Below, in pieces: positions 48,340 through 57,908 of a DNA stretch of 64,000 nucleotides. Source of the DNA: Vibrio taketomensis (lineage in GTDB: Bacteria > Pseudomonadota > Gammaproteobacteria > Enterobacterales > Vibrionaceae); the NCBI RefSeq assembly GCF_009938165.1, contig NZ_AP019649.1, forward strand, positions 186,001 through 250,000. Reading direction: 5' to 3'. Every line of letters starts with the position of its first letter. The stretch's first letter is position 1. The notes beneath the pieces are model-generated. The model did no database searches, had not been told where the DNA came from, and saw only the letters and a list, made by a program, of their open reading frames with translations. A program made the translations under genes and the position numbers.

Positions 48340-48918
48340 ATGCTACTTATCATTGATAATTACGATTCGTTTACTTATAACCTCTACCAATATTTCTGCG
48401 AACTCGGTGCGGAAGTACAGGTAGTGCGTAATGATCAAATTGATATTCAAGGCATTGAAGCGCTTGAGCCTACCCATTTGGTCATCTCGCCAGGACCATG
48501 TACGCCCAATGAGGCGGGTATTTCTCTAGAGGCGATTGAACACTTTGCTGGCAAATTGCCAATTTTAGGTGTTTGTCTTGGTCATCAAGCGATTGCTCAA
48601 GTATTTGGTGGTGAAGTGGTGCGCGCTCGCCGAGTGATGCATGGTAAAACCTCGCCAATTTGTCATAATGGCAAAAGCGTATTTAAAGGATTGAACAATC
48701 CTTTAACCGTGACTCGTTACCACTCGTTAGTGGTGAAAGCGGATACCTTACCACAGTGTTTTGAACTGACTGCTTGGACAGAGTTTGAAGATGGCTCAAT
48801 GGATGAAATTATGGGCTACCAACACAAAACTCTACCGATTGATGCGGTGCAGTTTCACCCTGAATCAATTAAGACTGAACAAGGTCATCAACTACTGGCC
48901 AATTTCCTCACTCGTTAG
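48340..48918 (+). CDS. pabA: Aminodeoxychorismate/anthranilate synthase glutamine amidotransferase
   Basis: 192 residues starting [19 protein letters not shown] at 48340. Class I glutamine amidotransferase with nucleophile C79 in GVCLGHQ and H173/E175 in FHPES. Supplies ammonia for 4-amino-4-deoxychorismate (folate); may also serve anthranilate synthase. It is not beside pabB or trp genes here, and sits just upstream of astC as in other vibrios. No good ribosome binding site is visible. Confidence 0.9.
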   Translation: MLLIIDNYDSFTYNLYQYFCELGAEVQVVRNDQIDIQGIEALEPTHLVISPGPCTPNEAGISLEAIEHFAGKLPILGVCLGHQAIAQVFGGEVVRARRVMHGKTSPICHNGKSVFKGLNNPLTVTRYHSLVVKADTLPQCFELTAWTEFEDGSMDEIMGYQHKTLPIDAVQFHPESIKTEQGHQLLANFLTR

Positions 48919-49335
48919 TGGTTAGCTCACAAGTCATAACTTCAAGGTGCTTGTGAGCAGATTTATCCTTACCTAAATCACATTTCTTCGCTTTATCTAT
49001 CCGGTGACCATAATGCATGCTTGTGCAATTGTTATTGCTCCAAAATGGTATCGTTCTAAGCATCATACACGCACCACAAAAAGCTTATCTTATAGCCAAG
49101 TTAAGTAGAAAATGCTTCATAAAACCTTCTTTTAATGCATAAATAGTCATGGTGGTAATGGTGTGATCGTGCTGGTGGTGGCAAACAGTATAAAACACTA
49201 TTGAAATGGTTAATTAAATGTAAATAAAATGCTGTGTAACTTGATGTCCGATACAAATATTTGTTTCTATACTTAATAGTAGCAAAGTTAGGATGCAAAG
49301 CCTGCACTGGCGTGGCAATCGAGAGGGAATGAGCG
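48919..49335. other. Intergenic region between pabA and astC
   Basis: About 420 bp without a gene. Contains a 9-bp perfect stem GCTCACAAG / CTTGTGAGC (48925-48933 with 48950-48958), not followed by a T-run, and a perfect 12-bp palindrome ACAAATATTTGT at 49253-49264 next to a -10-like TATACT at 49269-49274. These may be the ast promoter and an operator. Confidence 0.4.
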
Positions 49336-50550
49336 ATGGCGATGGAAATGAATGTACAGCGAGAGCTGTTTGATGAGGTGATGGTACCTTGTTATAGCCC
49401 GATGGAAATGATCCCAGTGAAAGGTGAAGGCTCAAGTTTGTGGGATCAGGAAGGAAATCAATATATTGATTTTGCTGGTGGTATCGCAGTGAGCTGTTTA
49501 GGTCATTGTCATCCTGCTATGGTGAATGCGCTCACCGAACAAGGACAAAAGTTGTGGCACCTCAGCAATGTAATGACCAATGAGCCAGCGCTGCGTTTAG
49601 CCAAAAAACTGACTGATCTTTGTTTTGCAGACAAAGTATTCTTTGCCAACTCCGGCGCTGAAGCTAATGAGGCGGCGCTCAAACTGGCTCGCCGTTATGC
49701 TGCCGATGCTTTTGGGCCTGAAAAGTCACAAATCATTGCTTTTAAACAAGGCTTCCACGGTCGGACTTTCTTTACCGTTACCGTTGGCGGTCAAGCGGCT
49801 TATTCAGATGGCTTTGGACCAAAACCAGGTGACATTATTCACCTTGATTACAATGATGTGGATGCATTGCGTGCCCACATCTCCGATCGCACCTGTGCAA
49901 TTATGATGGAGCCACTGCAAGGTGAGGGCGGGATTATTCCCCCCACTGCTGAGTTTGTACAAACCGTGCGTGAACTCTGTGATAAGCACAATGCACTATT
50001 GATTTTTGATGAAGTGCAAACAGGCAACGGTCGCACAGGTGAGTTCTACGCTTATCAAGGTCTAGGCATTACTCCAGATATTCTCAGCACGGCTAAATCA
50101 CTTGGTGGAGGCTTTCCCATTGGTGCAATGTTAACCACCAATAAGTTGGCTGAGCACTTTAAAGTCGGCACTCACGGCTCCACTTATGGCGGCAATCCAC
50201 TGGCGTGTGCTGTGGCGGAAGCGGTGATTGATGTTGTTAGCCAGCCACAAACGCTAGCAGGCGTCAAAGAGCGTGAAGCGCTATTCCGTCAAGGTCTGGA
50301 AGCTATCAACAATAAATACCACATCTTCAGTGAGATCCGTGGTAAAGGCTTATTGCTTGGCGCTGCACTTAATGAGCAGTGGCAAGGTAAAGCGCGCGAT
50401 GTGTTAGTAGCGGCGGGTAAGCAGGGATTGATGGTATTAGTTGCAGGGGCGAATGTGGTGCGTTTTACTCCGTCACTAGTGATTACTCCACAAGAGATTG
50501 CTGAAGGGCTAGCAAGATTAGATAAAGCGATAGCGACTCTAGTCGAGTAG
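49336..50550 (+). CDS. astC: Acetylornithine/succinylornithine aminotransferase
   Basis: 404 residues. Class III PLP aminotransferase; PLP lysine K254 in [11 protein letters not shown], with '[17 protein letters not shown]' and '[13 protein letters not shown]'. In vibrios one enzyme usually serves both biosynthesis (ArgD) and the arginine succinyltransferase pathway (AstC). Position directly before astA and astD argues for the catabolic role; dual use is likely because no other argD is in the arginine biosynthesis cluster seen here. GAGAGGGA ribosome binding site. Confidence 0.93.
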   Translation: MAMEMNVQRELFDEVMVPCYSPMEMIPVKGEGSSLWDQEGNQYIDFAGGIAVSCLGHCHPAMVNALTEQGQKLWHLSNVMTNEPALRLAKKLTDLCFADKVFFANSGAEANEAALKLARRYAADAFGPEKSQIIAFKQGFHGRTFFTVTVGGQAAYSDGFGPKPGDIIHLDYNDVDALRAHISDRTCAIMMEPLQGEGGIIPPTAEFVQTVRELCDKHNALLIFDEVQTGNGRTGEFYAYQGLGITPDILSTAKSLGGGFPIGAMLTTNKLAEHFKVGTHGSTYGGNPLACAVAEAVIDVVSQPQTLAGVKEREALFRQGLEAINNKYHIFSEIRGKGLLLGAALNEQWQGKARDVLVAAGKQGLMVLVAGANVVRFTPSLVITPQEIAEGLARLDKAIATLVE

Positions 50551-50679
50551 TTATTTCTAGATGGCCGCTGCTTGCCAATCAGCGGTCATTTCAATACTTA
50601 TTTTTTGGCAGAGCTGCTGCAGGGAAAAGCGACCTTAAATATCACCATAAGTGTTTATTTAAGTGAGGAGGGAGTATCT

Positions 50680-51699
50680 ATGTTAGTTGTTCGTCCAATC
50701 TCCATGTCTGATTACGATGCGCTGCACACCTGTGCGGTGGAATCTGGGCATGGATTCACTTCGTTACCGGTTAATCAAGAGCTACTGACCAACCGTATTA
50801 CGCATTCCGAATACAGCTTTAGTAAACCCGATGTGACAGAGCCGGGTGATGAAGGCTACTTAATGGTGGGGTTTGATAGCGACACCGGTGAAGTGGCGGG
50901 CTGCACTGGAATAGAGGCGGCCATTGGTTGGGATGTGCCTTTTTATTCCTATCATATCAGTACTATTGTGCACTCATCACCAAAGCTTGGGGTAAATAAT
51001 ACCGTCAAACTGCTAACCTTTGGTAACAACTACACCGGTTGCAGCGAAATCTGCACGTTATTTCTGCGTGAAAAATTTCGTGGCGGACTCAATGGTCGAT
51101 TAATGTCGAAATGCCGTTTTTTGATGATGGCAGAACACCCACATCGTTTTTCCAAAACCGTCTTTGCTGAGATGCGCGGTGTGTCTGATGCTGACGGTAA
51201 TTCGCCATTCTGGCAGTGGCTGCAAGAGCACTTCTTCAGCATTGAATTTACCATGGCCGATTATCTTACTGGGATCGGAAAGAAAGGCTTTATTGCCGAT
51301 TTAATGCCTAAGTTGCCGATTTACATAAGCTTATTAAGTAAAGAGGCGCAAGCGGTTATCGGGCAAGTGCATGAAAATACCAAGCCTGCGCTTAGCCTGC
51401 TTGAGCGAGAAGGCTTCACTTGTCGAAACTATGTCGACATTTTTGATGGCGGCCCTACTGTAGAATGTGATGTTAAAAATATCGAATCGGTACGTCATTC
51501 GTTTCGTGCCAAAGTAGAGATACGCGAGCATAGCAGTGATATCAACTATCTGATCAGCAATACCTCATTTGAACATTTTCGAGCCGTGACGACTAAGGCG
51601 GCTTATGACCAAGCGAGCGACTGTGTGATTATTTCGCCTGATGCTGCTAAAGCGCTACAAGTAGAGCAGGGCGATATGGTGCGTATGTTGGCGCTATAA
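50680..51699 (+). CDS. astA: Arginine N-succinyltransferase
   Basis: 339 residues starting MLVVRPISMSDYDAL at 50680 with a strong GAGGAGGGAG ribosome binding site; the frame is open 36 codons further upstream. GNAT-related enzyme that succinylates arginine, first step of the ast catabolic pathway. Family stretches 'TFGNNYTGCSEICTLFL' and 'FRGGLNGRLMSKCRF' are present. Between astC and astD. Confidence 0.95.
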   Translation: MLVVRPISMSDYDALHTCAVESGHGFTSLPVNQELLTNRITHSEYSFSKPDVTEPGDEGYLMVGFDSDTGEVAGCTGIEAAIGWDVPFYSYHISTIVHSSPKLGVNNTVKLLTFGNNYTGCSEICTLFLREKFRGGLNGRLMSKCRFLMMAEHPHRFSKTVFAEMRGVSDADGNSPFWQWLQEHFFSIEFTMADYLTGIGKKGFIADLMPKLPIYISLLSKEAQAVIGQVHENTKPALSLLEREGFTCRNYVDIFDGGPTVECDVKNIESVRHSFRAKVEIREHSSDINYLISNTSFEHFRAVTTKAAYDQASDCVIISPDAAKALQVEQGDMVRMLAL

Positions 51700-51733
51700 A
51701 ATACCCATTGCTTGAGTAACAAGGAGAGTCGTT

Positions 51734-53194
51734 ATGACACATTGGATAGCAGGTCAGTGGATTGAAGGTGTTGGTGAGCCTTTTGCTTCGGTGACACCTT
51801 ATGATGGTGAAATGGTGTGGCAAGGGCATAGTGCTAGTGCTGAACAAGTTGAAATGGCGGTTAGCGCCGCACGCAGTGCATTGCTTGAATGGAAAGCCAT
51901 GCCCATTTCCGAGCGAGAAGCTGTGGTATTGCGTTTCGCTGAATTGGTGCAAGCCAATAGTGAGCAGATAGCCCAAGTCATCGCCAAAGAAACCGGTAAG
52001 CCTTTATGGGAGGCTCGCACTGAAGCATCGGCAATGGCAGGCAAAATTGCCATATCAATTAGGGCTTACCATCAACGCACCGGAGAAACGCAGCGAGAAG
52101 TGGCTGGCAACCAAGTGGTGCTGCGTCATCGTCCACTTGGGGTGATGGCGGTATTTGGCCCCTATAACTTCCCTGCTCACTTGCCAAATGGTCATATAGT
52201 TCCAGCGTTGTTGGCGGGCAATACTGTGGTATTTAAACCCTCGGAACAAACCCCATTGACCGGTGAGATTGCAGTGAAGTTATGGCAACAAGCAGGCTTA
52301 CCTATTGGAGTGCTGAATCTTGTTCAAGGCGCTAAACAGACGGGTATTGCGCTTGCGGAAGCTAAGGGTATTGATGGCCTGTTATTTACAGGGAGTGCCA
52401 ATACCGGTCATCTTTTGCATCGTCAATTTGCTGGGCAGCCGGACAAGATGCTGGCGCTGGAAATGGGCGGCAATAATCCACTAGTCGTTTCTGAATATTA
52501 CGGCGATATTCAAGCTACGGTCTATACCATTATACAATCGGCATTTTTAAGTGCAGGTCAACGCTGCACGTGTGCGCGTCGTTTGTATGTGCCGCTTGGT
52601 GAGGCTGGTGATGCGCTGTTATCTGCATTGGTGACAACCACAACTAACTTGACGATCGATCAACCGTTTGCTGAGCCTGCGCCTTTTATCGGTCCACAAA
52701 TTTCCACTCATGCAGCCAAGGTTTTACTGGAAGCACAAAAGCAATTGCAGCAACTAGGCGGAGTCAGTCTACTTGAAGCACAAGGTGGAGACGCTGCGTT
52801 TGTCAGTCCGGGAATTATTGACGTTACCTTAATCGAGTCGCTACCCGATGAAGAGTACTTTGGCCCGTTATTACAGGTGATTCGCTATCAAGAGTTTGAG
52901 CAGGCAATTGTGATGGCAAACGATACTCGCTTTGGTCTTTCTGCAGGGTTGATTTCTACTCAAGATCAAGAGTGGCAATATTTTATCGAGCATATTCGTG
53001 CCGGCATCGTGAATCGCAATAGACCACTCACGGGTGCTAGTGGTGATGCGCCCTTTGGCGGACCGGGCGCATCGGGCAATTTACGTCCTAGTGCTTTCTA
53101 TGCGGCGGATTACTGCGCTTACCCGATGGCTTCAATGGAGGGGGAGTGCACGGTGTTGCCGGAAATATTAAGTCCAGGGATTCGGTTTGATTAA
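51734..53194 (+). CDS. astD: Succinylglutamate semialdehyde dehydrogenase
   Basis: 486 residues. Aldehyde dehydrogenase with catalytic C278 in AGQRCTC and general-base glutamate in [12 protein letters not shown]-binding 'FTGSANTG'. Fourth step of the ast pathway. AAGGAG ribosome binding site 34 bp after astA. astB and astE, which complete the pathway, are not in the window. Confidence 0.95.
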   Translation: MTHWIAGQWIEGVGEPFASVTPYDGEMVWQGHSASAEQVEMAVSAARSALLEWKAMPISEREAVVLRFAELVQANSEQIAQVIAKETGKPLWEARTEASAMAGKIAISIRAYHQRTGETQREVAGNQVVLRHRPLGVMAVFGPYNFPAHLPNGHIVPALLAGNTVVFKPSEQTPLTGEIAVKLWQQAGLPIGVLNLVQGAKQTGIALAEAKGIDGLLFTGSANTGHLLHRQFAGQPDKMLALEMGGNNPLVVSEYYGDIQATVYTIIQSAFLSAGQRCTCARRLYVPLGEAGDALLSALVTTTTNLTIDQPFAEPAPFIGPQISTHAAKVLLEAQKQLQQLGGVSLLEAQGGDAAFVSPGIIDVTLIESLPDEEYFGPLLQVIRYQEFEQAIVMANDTRFGLSAGLISTQDQEWQYFIEHIRAGIVNRNRPLTGASGDAPFGGPGASGNLRPSAFYAADYCAYPMASMEGECTVLPEILSPGIRFD

Positions 53195-53316
53195 GAGGGG
53201 TGGCGAAGTTTAGTGACCCATATCGTGAGTTGGAAATAAATTGATTAGCTTGCTGATTACTCAACTAGACTAATAATCAGTTCCAGCTATTCAGCCCAAT
53301 TTGACAAGGAGTTGCC

Positions 53317-54123
53317 ATGATGTCGAATTCACTGACGCCTAATGATCTGTTTCAATCATTGTGGCATGACTATACCGAACGCTTATGTCCTTCTGCTGGC
53401 AACGTACATCGCTTGCTGGAGGAAAATGAACCCCTCATCAATGACCATATTGCACTGCGCACCTTTAATCTAACATCTGTCAATTTAGAGGTGCTGGCAC
53501 AACCATTTATCGAGTTAGGTTACCAAGCGTCTGGCGATTATCAATTCGTTGCCAAAAAGCTGGTGGCGAAACACTATCAGCATGCTGATGCAAATTTACC
53601 GAAAGTGTTTATTAGTGAGTTAAAGCTGGAAGAGTGTTCAACGCAGTTACAGCGAATCGTCAAGCAATTGGTTGAGCAAATTGAGCCTCAATATATGCAG
53701 GGCAGCGAGTTTCTCTATGCTGGGCGACCATGGCAGTTAACCCATCAAGAATATATGCTACTAGCAGATGAGAGCGAATATGCAGCATGGGTAGCAGCAC
53801 ATGGCTATGGTGCCAATCACTTTACCGTAAGTGTTAATCAATTGACTCAGTTTGCTGAGGTGCAACAGGTTAATGATTATCTTAAGTCATCAGGGTTTGT
53901 CATCAATCAATCCGGTGGTGAAGTGAAGGGTTCAGCTGACGTTTTACTAGAGCAATCCGCTACCATGGCTGATAAAGTTCAAGTCGAGTTTGAGGATGGT
54001 GTGGTGTTATTGCCCGGTGGCTTTTACGAGTTTGCTAAGCGCTATCCAATGCCTAACGGCGAGCTGTATTCCGGTTTTGTCGCCGCCTCAGCGGATAAGA
54101 TATTTGAGAGTACCAACTCTTAA
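53317..54123 (+). CDS. DUF1338 metalloenzyme linked to the ast genes
   Basis: 268 residues. Belongs to DUF1338, vicinal-oxygen-chelate-fold proteins; the bacterial member HglS (Pseudomonas) is an iron enzyme converting 2-oxoadipate to D-2-hydroxyglutarate. Likely metal triad here is H44 (NDHIALRTF), H168 (GANHFTVSV) and E238 (GGFYEFAKRYP), matching the HglS His-His-Glu pattern. It is much shorter than HglS/YdcJ (about 450 residues). It follows astD by 120 bp with its own AAGGAG ribosome binding site, then a terminator. A role in amino-acid catabolism is likely; the substrate is unknown. Confidence 0.8.
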   Translation: MMSNSLTPNDLFQSLWHDYTERLCPSAGNVHRLLEENEPLINDHIALRTFNLTSVNLEVLAQPFIELGYQASGDYQFVAKKLVAKHYQHADANLPKVFISELKLEECSTQLQRIVKQLVEQIEPQYMQGSEFLYAGRPWQLTHQEYMLLADESEYAAWVAAHGYGANHFTVSVNQLTQFAEVQQVNDYLKSSGFVINQSGGEVKGSADVLLEQSATMADKVQVEFEDGVVLLPGGFYEFAKRYPMPNGELYSGFVAASADKIFESTNS

Positions 54124-54124
54124 G

Positions 54125-54149
54125 AAAAAGCCACCCGAAGGTGGCTTTT
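54125..54149. terminator. Bidirectional terminator between the DUF1338 gene and crp
   Basis: Stem AAAAGCCACC / GGTGGCTTTT with a CGAA tetraloop, between convergent genes. Confidence 0.88.
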
Positions 54150-54177
54150 TAAATGTTTGCTTACTCACATCCGTGAA

Positions 54178-54810
54178 TTAGCGAGTTCCGTACACAACGA
54201 TCGTTTTACCGTGAGCAGAAATTAGGTTTTGCTCTTCAAGCATTTTCAGAATGCGACCTACGGTTTCGCGAGAACAGCCAACGATTTGGCCGATTTCTTG
54301 GCGAGTGATCTTGATTTGCATACCGTCAGGGTGCGTCATCGCATCAGGTTGTTTCGCTAGGTTTAGTAGCGTTTGTGCAATACGACCAGTTACATCTAGG
54401 AATGCTAGGTCACCCACTTTTTGGCTAGTCACTTGTAGACGACGAGCCATTTGCGAAGACAGGCGCATTAGGATGTCTGGATTAACTTGAATCAGCTGAC
54501 GGAATTTCTTGAATGAAATTTCAGCAACCTCACAAGGAGATTTAGCACGAACCCAAGCGGTACGCTCTTGATCTTCTTCAAATAGACCAAGCTCACCGAT
54601 GAAATCACCTTGGTTTAGGTAAGAAAGGATCATTTCCTTACCTTCTTCGTCTTTGATAAGTACCGCAACAGAGCCTTTAACGATGTAGTACAACGTTTCA
54701 GCTTTTTCGCCCGCGTGAATTAGCGTGCTTTTTGACGGGTACTTATGAATATGACAGTGTGAAAGGAACCACTCTAATGTTGGATCGGTTTGAGGTTTAC
54801 CTAGAACCAT
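54178..54810 (-). CDS. crp: cAMP receptor protein CRP
   Basis: 210 residues, nearly identical to E. coli CRP. N-terminal cyclic-nucleotide-binding domain with the '[16 protein letters not shown]' cAMP loop, long dimerisation helix (about 110-137), and C-terminal helix-turn-helix with DNA contacts R181, E182 and R186 (CSRETVGR). Global regulator of carbon use; in vibrios also of competence, quorum sensing and virulence. Serine of the E. coli cAMP loop (ERSAW) is threonine here. A CRP-like site 190 bp upstream suggests autoregulation. Confidence 0.98.
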   Translation of the reverse strand: MVLGKPQTDPTLEWFLSHCHIHKYPSKSTLIHAGEKAETLYYIVKGSVAVLIKDEEGKEMILSYLNQGDFIGELGLFEEDQERTAWVRAKSPCEVAEISFKKFRQLIQVNPDILMRLSSQMARRLQVTSQKVGDLAFLDVTGRIAQTLLNLAKQPDAMTHPDGMQIKITRQEIGQIVGCSRETVGRILKMLEEQNLISAHGKTIVVYGTR

Positions 54811-55162
54811 AATATCTCACTTCCTCTGCAGGGTACGCTTGCGCTTTCCATGTTTTACCTATGCCCAATTGGGATAACTAGGATAAGAGCACTTATCTGG
54901 TGCTGCAAGCTATCTTGTGTTTCGGCTACAAATAGTATCCTTTTTCCCGAATCATTTCTTGATTTTAATCGGGTAGTCGCTGAAATTTTGTACGCAAAAA
55001 CGTGCACATGATCACGGTATGAAAAGTAATCGTGTTTATATACAACCAAGTGATACCAAAATACCAATCTTGGAGTGTTGGCGCTTTTAGTCAGCGTACT
55101 TTTGCATGCAGAGGAGCGCTAGCAAAAACGCGTATTTTATGGCGGGTTGGCTATACAACTTG
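54811..55162. other. crp upstream region
   Basis: About 350 bp containing the crp promoter. Besides the CRP-like site at 55001-55016, no gene or strong hairpin was seen. yhfA (OsmC family), which sits here in E. coli, is absent. Confidence 0.5.
55001..55016. promoter_or_regulatory. Possible autoregulatory CRP site of crp
   Basis: CGTGC-ACATGA-TCACG fits 7 of 10 informative CRP positions; the position upstream of crp fits known autoregulation in enterics. Confidence 0.35.
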
Positions 55163-56032
55163 TCAGCCAATTTTTCCGGTTTCTATCAGTTGCTGTAGGA
55201 TTGGCCGAACGATTAATTCCATCGCGAAACTCATTTTTCCCCCCGGCACAACAAGCGTGTTATGACGAGACATAAATGAGCCATCAATCATTGCCAATAG
55301 GTAAGGGTAGTCGACATTTTTGAAGCCGCGTAGGCGAATTACAACGAAGCTTTCATCTAGGCTCGGAATACCTTTCGCATCAAGTGGGTTTGAGGTATCG
55401 ACGGTCGGTACGCGTTGAAAGTTGATGTGAGTACGCGAAAATTGCGGAGTAATATAGTTTAAATAGTCATCCATTGATCGCACAATCGAGTCCATCACCG
55501 CTTCACGAGAGTGGCCTCGATCTCGAGTATCGCGCACAAATTTTTGAATCCATTCAAGGTTAACGATCGGCACCATGCCGATTAGAAAGTCGACGTGCTG
55601 TGAAACATTCACCTCACCATCGACGACACCACCATGTAAACCCTCATAGAAAAGCACATCACTATTTTCCGGTAGTTCTTGCCATGGCGTAAACGTACCA
55701 GGCATTTGGTTGTAGGGGACGGCTTCATCAAAGGTGTGTAAATAGCGGCGTACTTTACCTGTGCCATCAGCACCGTATTGACGGAAAAATTCAGCGAGTG
55801 CGGGAAAATCGTTGGCTTGAGGGCCAAAGTAGCTGATGTGTCGACCTTGCTCACGAGCTTTGCGGATCTCAATATCCATCTCTGGGCGTGTAAAACGATG
55901 GAAACTATCCCCTTCAACCCATGCAGGTCTAATGTCCATCATATTGAACATTTTACGAAAAGCTTCAGAAGTGGTGGTAGTTCCTGCCCCGGATGAGCCT
56001 GTTACGGCGATAATTGGATGCTTAGCTGACAT
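55163..56032 (-). CDS. prkB: Phosphoribulokinase-like protein PrkB
   Basis: 289 residues. P-loop GSSGAGTT at 12-19 and 'WVEGDSFHRFTRPEMD', 'FYEGLHGG' typical of proteobacterial phosphoribulokinases. No RuBisCO is expected in a vibrio, so the physiological substrate is unknown; the family in enterics is conserved next to crp and yheTU. AAGC start region; reads toward crp. Confidence 0.9.
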   Translation of the reverse strand: MSAKHPIIAVTGSSGAGTTTTSEAFRKMFNMMDIRPAWVEGDSFHRFTRPEMDIEIRKAREQGRHISYFGPQANDFPALAEFFRQYGADGTGKVRRYLHTFDEAVPYNQMPGTFTPWQELPENSDVLFYEGLHGGVVDGEVNVSQHVDFLIGMVPIVNLEWIQKFVRDTRDRGHSREAVMDSIVRSMDDYLNYITPQFSRTHINFQRVPTVDTSNPLDAKGIPSLDESFVVIRLRGFKNVDYPYLLAMIDGSFMSRHNTLVVPGGKMSFAMELIVRPILQQLIETGKIG

Positions 56033-56169
56033 GACAAACCCTGTCTAAATAACGTTATTGTTTGTTGTTATTTTGCGATGATCTCGATTAGAGCATCACC
56101 GTTTTCAGCTACTTGGTATAACACACAAAGGTTACATTTTTAAACTTTTATTTAAAAAGCGTAAAGCAG

Positions 56170-56382
56170 TTAAAACTTCTGCTTGAGTTGAATATCGACC
56201 GTCTCGTGTAATTCAGAAAAAACAATCACAGCTTCACCGGTTTGCAATTGAGCTTTCACTTGATCAACTTTATCTTGCAGAGAGATTTCGACTTCGCCGT
56301 AATCAGTACCCTCACGGAGAACGAATTCGCGGATAAGATTATCAAGCGTATCGGGTGCAATCTCTTGCCAAGGAATAATCAT
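56170..56382 (-). CDS. yheU: UPF0270 protein YheU
   Basis: 70 residues beginning [17 protein letters not shown], matching YheU of enterics in length and sequence. Small soluble protein of unknown function. It lies between prkB and yheT in an unbroken conserved cluster. An AGAGG ribosome binding site precedes the ATG. Confidence 0.9.
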   Translation of the reverse strand: MIIPWQEIAPDTLDNLIREFVLREGTDYGEVEISLQDKVDQVKAQLQTGEAVIVFSELHETVDIQLKQKF

Positions 56383-56448
56383 AAAGACCTCTTAATTCTA
56401 TGATCGTATTTCTATCAGCGGGTGGGCAGCGTATATCGCTGCCCTACA

Positions 56449-57423
56449 TTATGCGGTTTTCAGTGCTTGATAGTAAGCAGGAAGTGTTTCCTCTAACCAG
56501 AAACGAGGCTTGAGCATAGAGCCAGTTACAAAGCCGACATGACCGCCATTGTCCATTAATCGATAATCGATGTTATCTGGCAGAACAAAATGGGGTATTA
56601 CCGCATCAGTCATGAAAGGATCATCTTTAGCGTGAATGATCTGAGTTGGTAATTTGATTTGCTGTAGGCGGTGGATACCGGAGCAGCGTTGATAATAATC
56701 TTCAGCATTTTTAAACCCATGCAGAGGGGCGGTGACAAGATCATCAAAATCAGACAGTTTGGTCACACGTTTGATGCTCTGATAGTTGAGTCCTAACTCG
56801 CCTTTGAGCATATGGTGTTTACGCAGCGCATTACGTTTCAGAGATTTAAGTAAATAGGCTTTATACAGTTTCGAAAAGCCTTGCTCGATGCGCAGTGAAC
56901 AGGCAGCAAGATCGAGTGGCGCTGAGACAATGGTTGCGGCATTCAACAGCGGGTTGTCTGCGTATTCTGCGAGGTAATTGGCCAGCATATTGCCACCCAA
57001 AGAGATTCCTATTGCGACTTTGCTCTGCTCGGGAAATTGCTGATGGATGTGCTGAAGGAAAAATCGAGCATCTTCAGTCTCTCCAGAATGATAAGCACGA
57101 GCTAAACGATTTGGTTTACCGCTACAGCCGCGAAAGTGCATCATTACAGATAACCAACCTTGTTTAGCAAAAGCGGCCATCAATCCATTGGCATACGGGC
57201 TATAGAAACAGCCCTCTAATCCATGAAACAGAATAAACAGCGGTTTATTTTGGGCGGATTTTGAATTGGGATCTTCGCTCCAAGCCAGATCAAGAAAGTC
57301 ACCATCCGGTGTGTCGAGTGTTTGCCAAACTGGTTCGAATAGTGCCTTTTTACGAATAAAACGCGGGGCAAGAGTTTGAAGGTGAGGATTGCTCATCCCC
57401 CGAGCTGCAGTGAATTTTGTCAT
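56449..57423 (-). CDS. yheT: Alpha/beta hydrolase YheT
   Basis: 324 residues. Nucleophile elbow GISLGG with S141, oxyanion region 'FHGLEGCFYSPYANGL', acid in 'HAKDDPFM', and histidine in 'NGGHVGF'. Esterase-like; the physiological substrate is unknown. Its start overlaps the stop of the upstream TIGR02444 gene by four bases (ATGA). Confidence 0.92.
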   Translation of the reverse strand: MTKFTAARGMSNPHLQTLAPRFIRKKALFEPVWQTLDTPDGDFLDLAWSEDPNSKSAQNKPLFILFHGLEGCFYSPYANGLMAAFAKQGWLSVMMHFRGCSGKPNRLARAYHSGETEDARFFLQHIHQQFPEQSKVAIGISLGGNMLANYLAEYADNPLLNAATIVSAPLDLAACSLRIEQGFSKLYKAYLLKSLKRNALRKHHMLKGELGLNYQSIKRVTKLSDFDDLVTAPLHGFKNAEDYYQRCSGIHRLQQIKLPTQIIHAKDDPFMTDAVIPHFVLPDNIDYRLMDNGGHVGFVTGSMLKPRFWLEETLPAYYQALKTA

Positions 57424-57908
57424 AGCGAGGCGGCCACATCGTGATCTGGAAACGGAGAAGCAAACGCCTGATGGAGATGCTCAGCATCTAACTTGCGGCA
57501 GTAGAACAGAGTCAATGGTTCACCGCTGGCATTGTGTAAGGTTAAACCGTTAATACAATCGACTAAATCGGATTGCTGCTGCTTCTCGAGTTGTAATTCA
57601 AATTGGAGAGCTTCTCGATAAAGGCTATCGGGAAGGGTTAATTTCACCTTGCGGCGAAATTCTCGAAAGCTAGTGAGCAGAGATTCGGAGCGGCTCAAGC
57701 ATAGTTCGACTTGAGCCCAGTCCGATTTGGCGATGGTTGCGCCTTGCTCATCTAGCCACTTGAGCAAGAGGAGCAAGTTGACGTTGCCATGGTAGTGGTT
57801 TTGCAGAGTTAAGCACGCCTCTTTCACTTCTCGCACGCTGTAATATTGCAGACTGAACTGCCAGAGTCGCTCTAGGGTAAGTGAAAGATGTACGCGCTCT
57901 ATAGTCAT
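57420..57908 (-). CDS. TIGR02444-family protein (unknown function)
   Basis: 162 residues, soluble, mostly helical, rich in leucine and glutamine; resembles the TIGR02444/DUF2390 proteins found in Vibrio and Pseudomonas. No catalytic motif seen. Overlaps yheS upstream and yheT downstream by ATGA each, so the three are translated as one unit. Two cysteines late in the sequence (DLVDCING, FYCRKL). Confidence 0.8.
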   Translation of the reverse strand: MTIERVHLSLTLERLWQFSLQYYSVREVKEACLTLQNHYHGNVNLLLLLKWLDEQGATIAKSDWAQVELCLSRSESLLTSFREFRRKVKLTLPDSLYREALQFELQLEKQQQSDLVDCINGLTLHNASGEPLTLFYCRKLDAEHLHQAFASPFPDHDVAASL

